Shown here in pieces: positions 34,540 through 44,843 of a DNA stretch of 64,000 nucleotides (its first letter is position 1; each line of letters opens with the position of its first letter). The translations under genes were made by a program, and so were the position numbers. The stretch lies in contig JABFRS010000001.1 of NCBI GenBank assembly GCA_013141055.1, positions 1,364,001 to 1,428,000 on the forward strand. Direction: 5' to 3'. The DNA is from Cyclobacteriaceae bacterium (GTDB lineage Bacteria > Bacteroidota > Bacteroidia > Cytophagales > Cyclobacteriaceae). Under the pieces are notes generated by a model. The model saw nothing but the letters and a program-made list of their open reading frames with translations. It was not told the DNA's origin and made no database searches.

Positions 34540-35394
34540 TTAAACTCCCAGATCTCCTCCATCAGAAATCTCCACAAGCAACAATTTTACTTCCTCCGCT
34601 TTTGCATGTTCCCCCATTTTTTCAAAGGACATAATCAGATTCCGTAAAGCTCTGCGAATAATCTCAAGACTATCACAGGGTTCAAAAAATGAATTCTGTG
34701 GAACAAGGTGCAACTCATTGATATAATTCTCAATGTCCTGCTTTGAGAAGATCAGACCGCGGTTAAAAGCATTGATATAAAACTGATTGTTCTGGTTGTC
34801 TTTGTAAGTGAGAATGAAAAGATTTGGAAGATTTACTCCATACACCGGCAATTTCAACTTCTGAGCTACCAACATGTAAATTACACAAAGTGTAATCGGA
34901 TTACCCTTTCTTGTTTCCAACACAACATTCAACATCGAATTTCCCGGGGAATGAAAATTCTTGGTATTCGCCCCAAATTTTAACTTATTGAATAGTACGC
35001 CATTCACAACTTTCACCTGATCATTGGGATAAAGATCGGGTCGGAACTCCAACCATGTTTCGTAATAGATTTGTTCCAGCTCCTGTTTTAGTTTATCAAG
35101 CTCCAGATCCGGATATTGATAAGTTGCCACCAGCCACATTGCTGTGAGTAAGTCCTTATCCTCACTCTTGTACCATTCCAGTAAACGATTTTTTAACAAT
35201 TCATATTGAAGAACATGAATGATATCTTCAATACGTGATTGAAGTGTGGGATTAAAACTCGTCTCCCATTCTTTCTCAAGGTATGGAATGGCTTCACGTC
35301 CAAGTGAAAGGATCTTTTCCTCCACGTGCGTAACGACCTGCTTGTCGTCATCGTCAAGTAAAGAAATAAGAGCTTTGATTTCACTTTCCTGCAT
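34540..35394 (-). CDS. SirB1/transglutaminase-like protein
   Basis: This is a 284-residue protein. The first 100 residues are helical, HEAT-like (VEEKILSLGREAIPYLEKEW). The centre carries the Transglut_core2 pattern with the cysteine-containing block RKGNPITLCVIYMLVAQKL and KLPVYGVNLPNLFIL, and a helical, TPR-like tail follows. SirB1-type proteins are common in bacteria with unknown function; whether this one keeps transglutaminase or protease activity is unclear. It ends a minus-strand unit started by the carboxyltransferase gene, 14 bases upstream. Confidence 0.85.
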   Translation of the reverse strand: MQESEIKALISLLDDDDKQVVTHVEEKILSLGREAIPYLEKEWETSFNPTLQSRIEDIIHVLQYELLKNRLLEWYKSEDKDLLTAMWLVATYQYPDLELDKLKQELEQIYYETWLEFRPDLYPNDQVKVVNGVLFNKLKFGANTKNFHSPGNSMLNVVLETRKGNPITLCVIYMLVAQKLKLPVYGVNLPNLFILTYKDNQNNQFYINAFNRGLIFSKQDIENYINELHLVPQNSFFEPCDSLEIIRRALRNLIMSFEKMGEHAKAEEVKLLLVEISDGGDLGV

Positions 35395-35408
35395 ACCTGA
35401 ATAACTAT

Positions 35409-37034
35409 TTACGTCTGAATCACCCCTACATTAAACTTCTCTACAGGCGCTTGACTGGCTGCCTCAATCCCTGCTGAAATATACTTTCGGGTATCAAGAG
35501 GATCAATGATCGCATCCACCCACAATCTCGCTGCGGCATAATATGGACTTAGCTGCTCGTTATACCTGTCAGTAATCTCTTTCAACAACTGCTCTTCCTC
35601 CTGTTTCTCTATTTTCTTCCCCTGCGCCTTCAATGTGCTGATGCGGATTTGCAGCAATGTTTTAGCGGCAGATGCTCCGCTCATTACTGCGATTTGCGCC
35701 GTCGGCCAGGCAACTATCAACCGCGGATCATAAGCCTTTCCACACATCGCATAATTCCCTGCACCGTACGAGTTTCCAAGAATCACAGTAAACTTTGGAA
35801 CGGTTGAATTGGCCATTGCGTTTACCATCTTCGCACCATCCTTTATTATCCCGCCGTGCTCTGCCTTGCTACCAACCATAAAACCACTTACATCCTGAAG
35901 GAATAGCAATGGGATCTTTCTTTGATTACAATTCATTATAAAGCGAGCGGCTTTATCCGCAGAGTCAGAATAAATTACTCCACCCATCTGCATCTCACCT
36001 TTTTTATTCTTAACCACCTTCCGCTGATTGGCTACAATACCAACAGCCCATCCATCAATTCTGCCATAGCCGCAAATAATGGTCTTTCCATGAAGTGCTT
36101 TGTACTCATCAAACTCGGAGTTATCAACCAGGCGTCTGATAATTTCCATCGTATCATGAGGCTTGGATCGATCTGCGGGAAAAATTCCATAAAGTTCCTC
36201 AGGTTTTTCCTTGGGTGCCTGTGATTTGATCCTATCAAAGCCTGCATCATGTGCCTTGCCGACTTTATCCATGATGCTCCTGATATAATCTAGACAAGCC
36301 TGATCATTCGGAAACTTATTATCAGTGACGCCGGAGATTTCACAATGCGTGGTAGCCCCTCCCAGTGTTTCGTTATCAATCTCTTCGCCAATAGCAGCTT
36401 TAACCAAATAGGATCCTGCTAAAAATATGGAACCTGTCTTATCCACGATCATTGCCTCATCCGACATAATCGGAAGATAGGCACCACCGGCAACACAACT
36501 TCCCATGATAGCGGCAATCTGCACAATGCCCATCGAAGACATTTTTGCATTGTTTCGAAACTGTCGGCCGAAATGTTCTTTATCAGGAAAAATTTCATCC
36601 TGCATAGGAAGAAAAACCCCTGCACTGTCCACCAGGTAAATGATGGGCAAATGATTTTCCATTGCAATCTCCTGAGCTCTTAAGTTTTTCTTTGCCGTGA
36701 TTGGAAACCATGCTCCTGCTTTTACAGTTGCATCATTTGCAACAATCACACACAAGCGGCCCTTCACACGACCCAATCCAGTAACCACACCACCACCTGG
36801 ACAACCACCTTGCTCTTTATACATGCCTTCTCCTGCGAGGAGGCCAACTTCTATAAAATCTGAATTTTTATCGATGAGATAATCGATACGTTCACGTGCG
36901 GTAAGCTTTCCCTTTTGATGCTGCTCTTCAATTTTCTTTTCACCTCCACCTAAACGAAGTTTCTTTTCTCTTGTCTCCAGCTGGAAACATAATTGCTTAA
37001 AAAGATCTTCGTTTCGATTGAATTCTACATCCAT
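35409..37034 (-). CDS. Acyl-CoA carboxylase carboxyltransferase subunit, MCC-beta-like
   Basis: This 541-residue protein has both crotonase-like halves of a biotin-dependent carboxyltransferase. It moves CO2 from carboxybiotin onto an acyl-CoA. Typical 3-methylcrotonyl-CoA carboxylase beta features are YKEQGGCPGGGVVTGLGRV, VDSAGVFLPMQDEIFPDK and GSCVAGGAYLPIMSDEAM. This points to leucine catabolism, although geranyl-CoA-type enzymes look alike. The biotin carboxylase/carrier subunit is not nearby. The upstream gene is the MCE protein (33-base gap), and the SirB1-like gene follows. Confidence 0.9.
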   Translation of the reverse strand: MDVEFNRNEDLFKQLCFQLETREKKLRLGGGEKKIEEQHQKGKLTARERIDYLIDKNSDFIEVGLLAGEGMYKEQGGCPGGGVVTGLGRVKGRLCVIVANDATVKAGAWFPITAKKNLRAQEIAMENHLPIIYLVDSAGVFLPMQDEIFPDKEHFGRQFRNNAKMSSMGIVQIAAIMGSCVAGGAYLPIMSDEAMIVDKTGSIFLAGSYLVKAAIGEEIDNETLGGATTHCEISGVTDNKFPNDQACLDYIRSIMDKVGKAHDAGFDRIKSQAPKEKPEELYGIFPADRSKPHDTMEIIRRLVDNSEFDEYKALHGKTIICGYGRIDGWAVGIVANQRKVVKNKKGEMQMGGVIYSDSADKAARFIMNCNQRKIPLLFLQDVSGFMVGSKAEHGGIIKDGAKMVNAMANSTVPKFTVILGNSYGAGNYAMCGKAYDPRLIVAWPTAQIAVMSGASAAKTLLQIRISTLKAQGKKIEKQEEEQLLKEITDRYNEQLSPYYAAARLWVDAIIDPLDTRKYISAGIEAASQAPVEKFNVGVIQT

Positions 37035-37067
37035 GAGGTCTGAGATTGTTACATAAAAAGCAATGGC

Positions 37068-38060
37068 TTAATTTTTAGCCGCAGCTTTTTTCTTTTCTTC
37101 GTCTGCCTTCCTCTTATCTTCATCACGCTTGAGATCACGAACTACTTTTTTACGGCTTTTGCCTAGAGGTGCCGTAAAGTGCTTCGGATAATTGTTTAAA
37201 TGACTAACCAGGCTATCCATTCTGATCAACAGTCGGTTCATATTTACGTACAGTGAGTCCTCAGTCATGAGTTTACTTACTGTATTATCTCCCTTCTTCA
37301 GCCTTCCCAGGGTTTCATTGAGGCTGGTTAATGTTTGCTGAGTTTTTAATATCGTTTTGTTCAATTCCATTCTCTTTAATGAATCTGATAAAACAGCGAA
37401 GTTCTTTAAAGTGGGTTTTAATTCAGTAAGAGTAACATTAAGATTGGAAGCGACATCAGAGAAACTTGTGGAAAGTGTTGTGATCTTTCCATTGGCATTG
37501 CGCAATGTTGCGTTTAAAAGATTTGGCGTAGCCTGCAGATCTGTAAAAATAGAATCAAGACGCTGAGAAACTTTTGTAAGCCCTTCAATTGCTGTGTTAA
37601 ATTTACGAAGCGTAGTCTGCAAATTGCTGGCAACAGGTTCGGCTGTTTCCGTGATCTTATCAAACATTCCCTTTGCTACTTCAGAGCGAAGCGTGCTGCC
37701 TGCGGGCAGGGGGTTCTTGACATCTCCAATGGAAAGAATAACATATTTACCACCCAATAGCTCACTATCTAAAATTGCTTTTGTAGAATCTCCAAGCTGG
37801 ATCTTTGAATCAATGTCGATCTCAACCAGCACGCTGTGGGTCTTGTTTTGCATGATCTCAATTTTGCTTACCCGACCCACAGAAAATCCACTCACCTGAA
37901 CCGGATTGGAAACAGCCAAGTTATCTACATTTTCATAAATGACATAATACTTGGAGGTCGATGAGAAGAAATCGATGCCTTTCAAAAAATTAAATCCAAA
38001 ATATAACAGGACGATTGCTACCGCCGCAAAAATCCCCACCATCAACTCTTTATTTCTCAC
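37068..38060 (-). CDS. MCE-domain (MlaD-like) lipid transport protein
   Basis: This 330-residue protein is anchored by one N-terminal helix (about residues 9-27). A single MCE domain spans about 37-115 (YYVIYENVDNLAVSNPVQVSG, LLGGKYVILSIG). A long helical region (about 125-285) probably forms a hexameric bridge, and a charged lysine-rich tail (RKKVVRDLKRDEDKRK) ends the protein. In the Mla/Mce systems it shuttles phospholipids between membranes. No MlaE/MlaF genes are visible here. It begins 5 bases after the amidase stop, forming an envelope-related operon. Confidence 0.9.
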   Translation of the reverse strand: MRNKELMVGIFAAVAIVLLYFGFNFLKGIDFFSSTSKYYVIYENVDNLAVSNPVQVSGFSVGRVSKIEIMQNKTHSVLVEIDIDSKIQLGDSTKAILDSELLGGKYVILSIGDVKNPLPAGSTLRSEVAKGMFDKITETAEPVASNLQTTLRKFNTAIEGLTKVSQRLDSIFTDLQATPNLLNATLRNANGKITTLSTSFSDVASNLNVTLTELKPTLKNFAVLSDSLKRMELNKTILKTQQTLTSLNETLGRLKKGDNTVSKLMTEDSLYVNMNRLLIRMDSLVSHLNNYPKHFTAPLGKSRKKVVRDLKRDEDKRKADEEKKKAAAKN

Positions 38061-38065
38061 GAATA

Positions 38066-38845
38066 TTAATTTATAGATTCTACCTGTGTTTTATAATCTT
38101 TAAAAGCCCGATAAATTCCTGAAGCAATCAGATTTTGTCCGGCTTCTTCACTCAGGAATTTTTCTTCCTTGGGATTAGTAAGAAAGCCTACTTCGATCAA
38201 TACGCTTGGCATTCCTGTACGCCACAAGACCCAGAAAGGCGCTTGCTTTACACCTTTGCTTTTTCGTCCAAGCCGAGTCTTGAATTCAGCTTCTACCTTT
38301 CCCGCGAAGTTAAGACTGCTCTCCTGATAAGCGCTCTGCGCAAGGGAAAATAAAATATTTGACTCAGGGCTGTTGGGATCAAATCCTTCATACCGCTCCT
38401 GATAATTATCGTCTAGTACAATCACTGAATTCTCGCGTTTGGCAACATCGAGATTTCCACCTGCCTTCTGAAGGCCCATAACATATGTTTCAGTACCATT
38501 GATCTCTGCCTTTGACACTGCATTGGCATGGATGCAGATGAAAAGATCAGCCTTATTTTTATTCGCTATGGCTGCCCGCTCGTCAAGGGCAATGTATCGG
38601 TCATCCTTCCGGGTATAAATAACCTTCACTCCCGGGATATTTTTTTCTATGTAGGCTCCAACCTTTAAGGCGATCTTCAGCGCCACGTCCTTCTCTTTTA
38701 AAGAAATACCTCTGGTGCCCTGATCCTTTCCCCCATGACCGGCATCAATAACGACTATATGGACACCCGTATCAACGCGCCGGGTCACTGCCGAAGAGTT
38801 TAGCAAGGTTATTGCTAACAAAAAGAGCTTAGCGCGAATATTCAC
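38066..38845 (-). CDS. N-acetylmuramoyl-L-alanine amidase (Amidase_3)
   Basis: This 259-residue zinc amidase cleaves the lactam-side peptide from peptidoglycan glycan strands during daughter-cell separation. Zinc motifs: VIDAGHGGKDQGTRG (first His), an E in the helix following KEKDVALKIALKV, ICIHANAV (second His) and VLIEVGFLTNPKEE at the end (catalytic Glu). A signal peptide is likely at residues 1-20. The start is GTG. No AMIN domain is attached. It is the first gene of a unit with the MCE protein and divergent from lptD-like. Confidence 0.93.
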   Translation of the reverse strand: MNIRAKLFLLAITLLNSSAVTRRVDTGVHIVVIDAGHGGKDQGTRGISLKEKDVALKIALKVGAYIEKNIPGVKVIYTRKDDRYIALDERAAIANKNKADLFICIHANAVSKAEINGTETYVMGLQKAGGNLDVAKRENSVIVLDDNYQERYEGFDPNSPESNILFSLAQSAYQESSLNFAGKVEAEFKTRLGRKSKGVKQAPFWVLWRTGMPSVLIEVGFLTNPKEEKFLSEEAGQNLIASGIYRAFKDYKTQVESIN

Positions 38846-38847
38846 AG

Positions 38848-38880
38848 TTGCAGCGATGTGAGGTATTTGACATAAATTCG
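38848..38880 (+). promoter_or_regulatory. Candidate promoter for the lptD-like gene
   Basis: TTG at 38848-38850 and TAAATTCG at 38873-38880 approximate the -33 and -7 elements with a 22-base spacer. This supports translation from the GTG at 38890 rather than from the TTG at 38848, which would leave the divergent genes only 2 bases apart. Confidence 0.35.
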
Positions 38881-38889
38881 CACAAAATC

Positions 38890-41718
38890 GTGAATTTTTC
38901 GCTTAAAACTAAATTTTTAGCTGTACCCTTTCCTAACACCACAGTGCGATTTGTAGGTATTTTTTTTCTTTTAATAACAGTAATCTCCTCATACGGTCAG
39001 GTTGAGAAACCTGTTGCGTCGCCCAAAGGTGATTTAAAGACCCTTCCCAAGGATTCTATAGGCTTAAAACAAGATACCGCCCGGGTAAAAAGTGATTCCC
39101 TTGCAAGAAAAAAGAAAGGTGACATTGAAACGACGATCAATTATTCTGCCCGTGATTCCATCAACTCAAGTCTGGATCGCAAAATCGTTCACCTCTATGG
39201 CGATGCAAAAATCAAGTACGGAGAGGTTGAGCTGATCGCAGAAGAAATAACTATTGACTATGAGCAGTCTACCATCACGGCTAACGGAAGGCAGGATACT
39301 CTAGGTCGATGGATTGGTTATCCTATTTTCACCAATTCAGGTGAAAAATATGAGACCAAAAAAATGATCTATAACATTAAAACAAAGAAGGCACTCATTA
39401 CTGAAGTTGTCACAAAACAAGGCGAGGGATTTCTCCACGGACAAGCAGTATTCAAAAATGAAAAGAACGAACTACTTAGCTTACGCAACGCTTACACCAC
39501 CTGTGATCTCGCTCATCCTCATTATCAGATCATAGCATCCAAAGCAAAAGCAATACCCGGAGATAAAATAGTAGTAGGTCCTTTTCATATGGAATTCAAT
39601 GACGTTCCCTTACCACTAGGATTTGCTTTCGGAATTTTCCCCTCTCCACGACAAAGCAGTTCAGGAATTATTGTTCCTGCTTATGGAGAAGAGAACAACA
39701 GAGGATTTTTTCTGAGAAATGGTGGATATTTCTTTGATATCAGTGATTACTTCAAGCTCCAACTTACTGGAGATATTTACTCAAAAGGATCCTCCGGACT
39801 TTATATCAATACAAGCTACCGCTCACGCTACAGCTACAGCGGAAATTTTAACTTCAGTTACACCAATAATCGTCTTACCAGCAACATTGAAGATCCCAAC
39901 ACTGTAAAAGATTTTCGTGTAACCTGGAGTCATACGCCATTAAGTCGTGGAAGCGGAAGATTCTCCGCTTCTGTTAATGCTGCAACTGCATCTTATAATC
40001 TCAGTAATTTCTTGCCTCTTGCTTCTAATTCTACCACCAACAGAATTGATGCAACAAGTCGAAAATTAAGTTCCAACATTTCCTATTCAAAAACTTTCGG
40101 ATCGATTGCAACACTTGGTATCAATTATAGAATCAACCAGGATCTTATAACCAAGCAGGTTGACATGCCATTGCCTGATCTTAGCTTTAACCTTAACAAT
40201 CTTTATCCTTTGAAGAAAGTCTCTGAAAGCATGATCTTTCAGAATCTTTCTATGCGTTATACAATGACTGCCACCAATCAGATCACCAATAATCTTGGAA
40301 GGATCGATATAAACGGTACCCGTCAGCCTTATCTTGATCTATCTGGTAACCCTATCACCCACGACAGTATTGCTCCCTTCAATTTTACCAACCTTCCAAC
40401 TTTCATTCGCAATGCCAATAAAGGCGTGCGTCACACTATCCCTCTCTCAACTTCTTTCAAGTTTTTGAATTTCTTCACGATCAGTCCAAGTTTCAATTAT
40501 GATGAGATATGGTATTTTGACAAAACTCGCTGGAAATTATCTGATGATAGTACTGCTGCAGTAATTGACAGAAAGGAGCAAGGATTTAACAGACTGGTGA
40601 CTTATTCCACCAGTGTGAATCTTACAACACGCATTTATGGAACTTACTTTTTTAAGAGAGCTTATGGGGTTCAAGCCATACGACACATCATTAATCCAAC
40701 GATAGGTTATAGTTATACACCCAATTTTGCAGATCCAAAGTATGAGTACTTTGATGTGTTGCGCCTTAAAAATGCAAAGTATGACACTTATAAATCTGTC
40801 CACGAGGGATATACTTATGGCGGAGCAAGAACGGGCACGAGCTCTGTATTGAGCTTTGGGATCAATAACACCATTGAGATGAAGGTTAAAAGCAAGAAAG
40901 ACACGGTCGCTAAGAAGATACCAATATTTAACACCCTTTCCATTAACAGTGGATACAACTTCGCCGCAGATTCATTCAGACTACAACCCTTTAGTCTAGC
41001 AGCCAATACAAATGTTCTGAACGATAAGCTAAACGTGAACTTAAGTGCTGTGCTGGATCCTTATCAGTATGTTAAAATCTATGAGCAGGCCAAATATGAT
41101 TCCGTTGTGGCAGTTGGTGGCAGTGATCTTGCCAACCGAACACAGGTAGTTGAAATTCAAACGCGTAACTATGCATGGGAAAGTACTCAGGCAATTCCCT
41201 TTAGAGTTATTAAAGAATCAAATTTTGGCATTGGCAGAATTACCAGCGCTAATCTTGCACTCAGCACAAACTTCAGTTCAAAAGGACAGAAAAAGGATAA
41301 TGATACTCGGGATAAGATCTTAAAATCAAATGCTCCCCCGGCAGAGAAACAGTATCTTATTCAAAATCCGGACTCGTATGTTGATTTTGATATTCCATGG
41401 AATCTAAGGCTAAGCTATAACGCCAATTATTCTCATTCTGTAAATAGCACTCCTAAGGTTACTCAATCATTAAGATTCAATGGAGATTTCAGCCTTACAA
41501 AAGCATGGAAGGTGACTTACAATTCCGGATATGACTTCGAGGCTAAAGAGATTACAACAACTCAATTAGGTATTACCCGTGACCTTCATTGCTGGACTGT
41601 CAACTTAAGCTGGGTTCCGTTTGGAAGATTCACTTCCTACACTTTCTTTATAGGTGTAAAATCTTCCCTTTTGAAGGATCTTAAGCTTAACAGAACCCGT
41701 TCCTTCTACGATCTTTAA
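38890..41718 (+). CDS. LptD-like LPS-assembly outer membrane protein
   Basis: This is a protein of about 942 residues if started at the GTG at 38890 (956 from TTG at 38848). After a signal peptide ending near SYGQV comes an OstA/LptA-like jellyroll (KIVHLYGDAKIKYGEVELIAEE). The rest is a very large beta-barrel of alternating aromatic strands. In E. coli LptD inserts lipopolysaccharide in the outer leaflet; Bacteroidota homologues are divergent, and this one aligns mainly in the jellyroll. Its last codon is 4 bases from the lysS stop on the opposite strand. Confidence 0.85.
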   Translation: MNFSLKTKFLAVPFPNTTVRFVGIFFLLITVISSYGQVEKPVASPKGDLKTLPKDSIGLKQDTARVKSDSLARKKKGDIETTINYSARDSINSSLDRKIVHLYGDAKIKYGEVELIAEEITIDYEQSTITANGRQDTLGRWIGYPIFTNSGEKYETKKMIYNIKTKKALITEVVTKQGEGFLHGQAVFKNEKNELLSLRNAYTTCDLAHPHYQIIASKAKAIPGDKIVVGPFHMEFNDVPLPLGFAFGIFPSPRQSSSGIIVPAYGEENNRGFFLRNGGYFFDISDYFKLQLTGDIYSKGSSGLYINTSYRSRYSYSGNFNFSYTNNRLTSNIEDPNTVKDFRVTWSHTPLSRGSGRFSASVNAATASYNLSNFLPLASNSTTNRIDATSRKLSSNISYSKTFGSIATLGINYRINQDLITKQVDMPLPDLSFNLNNLYPLKKVSESMIFQNLSMRYTMTATNQITNNLGRIDINGTRQPYLDLSGNPITHDSIAPFNFTNLPTFIRNANKGVRHTIPLSTSFKFLNFFTISPSFNYDEIWYFDKTRWKLSDDSTAAVIDRKEQGFNRLVTYSTSVNLTTRIYGTYFFKRAYGVQAIRHIINPTIGYSYTPNFADPKYEYFDVLRLKNAKYDTYKSVHEGYTYGGARTGTSSVLSFGINNTIEMKVKSKKDTVAKKIPIFNTLSINSGYNFAADSFRLQPFSLAANTNVLNDKLNVNLSAVLDPYQYVKIYEQAKYDSVVAVGGSDLANRTQVVEIQTRNYAWESTQAIPFRVIKESNFGIGRITSANLALSTNFSSKGQKKDNDTRDKILKSNAPPAEKQYLIQNPDSYVDFDIPWNLRLSYNANYSHSVNSTPKVTQSLRFNGDFSLTKAWKVTYNSGYDFEAKEITTTQLGITRDLHCWTVNLSWVPFGRFTSYTFFIGVKSSLLKDLKLNRTRSFYDL

Positions 41719-41722
41719 GGTC

Positions 41723-43453
41723 TTATTTCTTTTGCCAGGATTCTATTTCAGGAAGTGTTATTGGAGCTATTTCAAGTTTTAGCTTTTTTCTCATTCCGCC
41801 CATATCATTCAGAAGTTTGGATGGCTTGATCTCGCGTAGTTGCTCTACAGATGCAATATTCAATTTTTGAAGAAGTGGGATTAATTCTTCTCTCACTCCT
41901 GCTTCCTTGAATTCCTGATTATCTCCTGCAGCTGTATGCTTCTCCGGTTTCATCTGAGGAAAGAAAATCACATCCTGAATAGATGGAGAATTCGTCATGA
42001 TCATGGAAAGACGATCTATACCAATTCCCAATCCGGCTGTAGGGGGCATACCAAATTCCAACGCTCTTAAAAAATCCTCGTCCAATGTCATTGCCTCTTC
42101 GTCTCCACGCTTGCCCAGCTCGATCTGATCCTCAAATCGCTGACGCTGATCAATGGGATCATTGAGTTCAGAAAATGCATTACAGATCTCCTTGCTATTG
42201 CAGATAGCTTCAAATCTTTCAACAAGACCCGGTTTGCTCCTATGCTTCTTTGCAAGCGGTGACATCTCAACCGGATAATCGGTAATGAAGGTTGGCTGGA
42301 TCAGCAAAGGCTCACACTTTTCGCCAAAGATCTGATCAATGAGTTTTCCCTTACCCATAGTGGCATCATTGGGGATATTCAGATCCTTACAAACTTTTAA
42401 AAGTCCCTCTTCATTCATTGAAGAGATATCAATTCCTGTAAAGTGATGAATGGCCTCAAACATTGTGAAGCGCTTCCAGGGTCTTTTAAAATTCAGAACA
42501 TTGTCACCAACCTTAACTTCTGTTGTGCCGTGAAGATCAATCGCTACCTTCTCAACCATCTCTTCCACAAGATTCATCATCCAGTGATAATCTTTATAGG
42601 CAACATACAATTCCATTTGTGTGAATTCAGGATTGTGAAAGCGCGACATGCCTTCATTCCGGAAATCCTTAGAAAACTCATACACTCCACTGAATCCACC
42701 AACAATCAGTCTTTTAAGATATAGCTCATTTGCAATACGCAGGTACAGCGTCATGTCCAGCGTATTGTGATGCGTCTTGAATGGTCGCGCCAACGCTCCT
42801 CCGTAGAGTGGCTGTAAGATAGGTGTCTCAACTTCCAGATAACCTTGTGTATTGAGATACCCTCTCATGGAGTTGACAAGCTTCGTACGATTAATGAATG
42901 CAGCCCGCACTTCCGGGTTAACCACCAGATCAACATAACGCATACGGTATCGTTGCTCTGGATCAGTGAATGCAGCATGACGGTGAACAGTTCCTTGCTC
43001 ATCTGTTGTTTCTTTTACAACCGGGAGTGGCCGCAATGATTTTGAAAGGATCGTTAGAGTATTTGCATGGATGGAAGTCTCTCCGGTTTGTGTAACAAAA
43101 ACAAATCCCGTGACGCCAATAATGTCTCCGATGTCCAATAGTTTTTTGAAAACCGTGTTATAAAGTGTCTTGTCTTCACCAGGAGCGATGTCATCTCTTC
43201 TGAAATAGACCTGGATCTTCCCATGCTCGTCCTGAAGTTCTGCAAAAGAGGCATTTCCCATGATACGACGGTTCATGATCCTTCCGGCGAAAGAAACGTT
43301 TTTAAACGCCTCAGGCGCGGTAGGAAACTTCTCAAAAATTTCCTGAGAAGAGGTGCTGATTTCAAATAAGTCTGCTGGATAGGGATTAATTCCCAACTTT
43401 TGAAGTTCCTCGAGGCCCTGCCTTCTGATAATTTCCTGTTCGCTTAACTGCAT
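41723..43453 (-). CDS. lysS: Lysyl-tRNA synthetase, class II
   Basis: This 576-residue enzyme charges tRNA-Lys. It has the N-terminal OB-fold anticodon-binding domain ([21 protein letters not shown]) and the class II core: motif 1 around [19 protein letters not shown], motif 2 [18 protein letters not shown], motif 3 [11 protein letters not shown]. An extra C-terminal segment of about 65 residues follows the core ([20 protein letters not shown]), resembling a helix-hairpin motif and common in Bacteroidota LysRS. TATTTTTG at 43494-43501 is a perfect -7 box. Confidence 0.98.
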   Translation of the reverse strand: MQLSEQEIIRRQGLEELQKLGINPYPADLFEISTSSQEIFEKFPTAPEAFKNVSFAGRIMNRRIMGNASFAELQDEHGKIQVYFRRDDIAPGEDKTLYNTVFKKLLDIGDIIGVTGFVFVTQTGETSIHANTLTILSKSLRPLPVVKETTDEQGTVHRHAAFTDPEQRYRMRYVDLVVNPEVRAAFINRTKLVNSMRGYLNTQGYLEVETPILQPLYGGALARPFKTHHNTLDMTLYLRIANELYLKRLIVGGFSGVYEFSKDFRNEGMSRFHNPEFTQMELYVAYKDYHWMMNLVEEMVEKVAIDLHGTTEVKVGDNVLNFKRPWKRFTMFEAIHHFTGIDISSMNEEGLLKVCKDLNIPNDATMGKGKLIDQIFGEKCEPLLIQPTFITDYPVEMSPLAKKHRSKPGLVERFEAICNSKEICNAFSELNDPIDQRQRFEDQIELGKRGDEEAMTLDEDFLRALEFGMPPTAGLGIGIDRLSMIMTNSPSIQDVIFFPQMKPEKHTAAGDNQEFKEAGVREELIPLLQKLNIASVEQLREIKPSKLLNDMGGMRKKLKLEIAPITLPEIESWQKK

Positions 43454-43493
43454 GTGCTTTTTACAAGTAAAAACCGCCTTTTTAACGGTGGGG

Positions 43494-43501
43494 CAAAAAT
43501 A
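43494..43501 (-). promoter_or_regulatory. -7 promoter element of lysS
   Basis: On the minus strand TATTTTTG matches TAnnTTTG perfectly and lies about 40 bases before the lysS ATG. A clear -33 element is missing. Confidence 0.4.
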
Positions 43502-43531
43502 GAGGAAATTGACAATGAATTAATTACGAAA

Positions 43532-44719
43532 TCAGGCTTTGTGATTTTTTCGCCTTGTCAGTTCTTTCCGGATAAGAGATAATTCCCGGCTGCTCTGACC
43601 TGCAACTGAAGTATTTTCTGCCGCTCTTCTCAGGAGATATGGCATTACTGCCTCTACCGGACCATATGGAACATACTTCGCAACATTATAACCTGCTTTC
43701 GCGAGGTTAAAAGAAATGTTGTCACTCATTCCCAACAGTTGAGCAAACCATACATGGTCATCATTAGGCTTCATGTTGTATTTCTCCATTAGAAGCGTTA
43801 GATAATGATTGCTATACTCATTATGCGATCCACATACAACCGAAATTCTTTGCTTGTTATCGATGCAGAAAGAAAGAGCAGTATTAAAAGCATCATCCGT
43901 TAATTGCTTAGACGCATGAATGGGATTTGGATATCCGCTCTTTTCAGCTCTGGCAGCTTCTTTCTCCATGTAAGCACCTCTTACAAGTTTTACTCCCAAT
44001 TGATAATTGTGCATAGCTGCCGAATGAAAAGCCATCTTCAAATTCTCAAGCATATCCGTACGATACAATTGAAACGTGTTGAATACAATCGCTTTCTGCG
44101 AATTATACTTTGCCATCATCTCATAGGCAAGCATATCGATTGGTGACTGAATCCAGGTTTCTTCCGCATCTACCAAAACAGGAATACCGGTAGCATGCGC
44201 CTTTGAACATATTTTATCTACACGCTGTCTTACTTTTTCAAATTGATTTTTCTCCTCCTTATCTAAAGTCAATCCGGATTGTATCTTTTCCAACAACGTT
44301 GCACTTGCTAGTCCAGTGACTTTAAAAACACAAAAGGGTATGTTGTGCGATTGAACTGCTCTTTCAAATGTATTCAATACCTCTTCTGTTGTCAGATCAA
44401 AGCCCTTCTCTGTTTTCTCGCCTTCAATAGAATAGTCAAGGATCGTCTTGACATTATAATCTCCCAGTTGCTTTACTGTCTTTTCAGTTCGCTCAATGGT
44501 TTCACCACCGCAGAAATGTTGAAATACCGTGGATCGCACAATACCTTTTATCGGAAGCTTCAGAAACATTCCCAATTTGACAGCGCTCGTAGATACCTTG
44601 GAAATAAAAGGGTTGTTTACAACGGTAAAAATAAAATTGGCCCTTTTTAATTCACTATCAGATTTATAGCGAAAGGCGGTGGCTGTATCGTCGAACCTCT
44701 CCAGGGGGTCAATTTCCAT
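43532..44719 (-). CDS. Proline dehydrogenase
   Basis: This 395-residue FAD enzyme oxidises proline to pyrroline-5-carboxylate, the first step of proline catabolism. It is the monofunctional PRODH barrel. Motifs include VDAEETWIQ, GVKLVRGAYMEKEAAR (substrate arginine/lysine region), VVCGSHNEYSNHYL and YVPYGPVEAVMPYLLRRAAEN, the last a hallmark of PRODH. The P5C dehydrogenase half is not fused or adjacent. The promoter box TATATTTG at 44738-44745 lies 26 bases upstream. Confidence 0.95.
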   Translation of the reverse strand: MEIDPLERFDDTATAFRYKSDSELKRANFIFTVVNNPFISKVSTSAVKLGMFLKLPIKGIVRSTVFQHFCGGETIERTEKTVKQLGDYNVKTILDYSIEGEKTEKGFDLTTEEVLNTFERAVQSHNIPFCVFKVTGLASATLLEKIQSGLTLDKEEKNQFEKVRQRVDKICSKAHATGIPVLVDAEETWIQSPIDMLAYEMMAKYNSQKAIVFNTFQLYRTDMLENLKMAFHSAAMHNYQLGVKLVRGAYMEKEAARAEKSGYPNPIHASKQLTDDAFNTALSFCIDNKQRISVVCGSHNEYSNHYLTLLMEKYNMKPNDDHVWFAQLLGMSDNISFNLAKAGYNVAKYVPYGPVEAVMPYLLRRAAENTSVAGQSSRELSLIRKELTRRKNHKA

Positions 44720-44737
44720 GTAACAAATTTAAGGACT

Positions 44738-44745
44738 CAAATATA
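44738..44745 (-). promoter_or_regulatory. -7 promoter element of proline dehydrogenase gene
   Basis: On the minus strand TATATTTG is a perfect TAnnTTTG. Its distance of 26 bases to the ATG at 44719 matches those of carA and pccB. Confidence 0.45.
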
Positions 44746-44822
44746 GTAGTGGATTCTATTTTACAGACGGTTCTTAATAAAATGAGTCTGCCGATAATCA
44801 GAATATGGGGTAATAATTCTAT

Positions 44823-44830
44823 TATTTTTG
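44823..44830 (+). promoter_or_regulatory. -7 promoter element of aroB
   Basis: TATTTTTG is a perfect TAnnTTTG, 21 bases before the aroB ATG at 44844. Together with the box at 44738 it makes a divergent promoter pair. Confidence 0.45.
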
Positions 44831-44843
44831 ATCTTTAAAGTAT

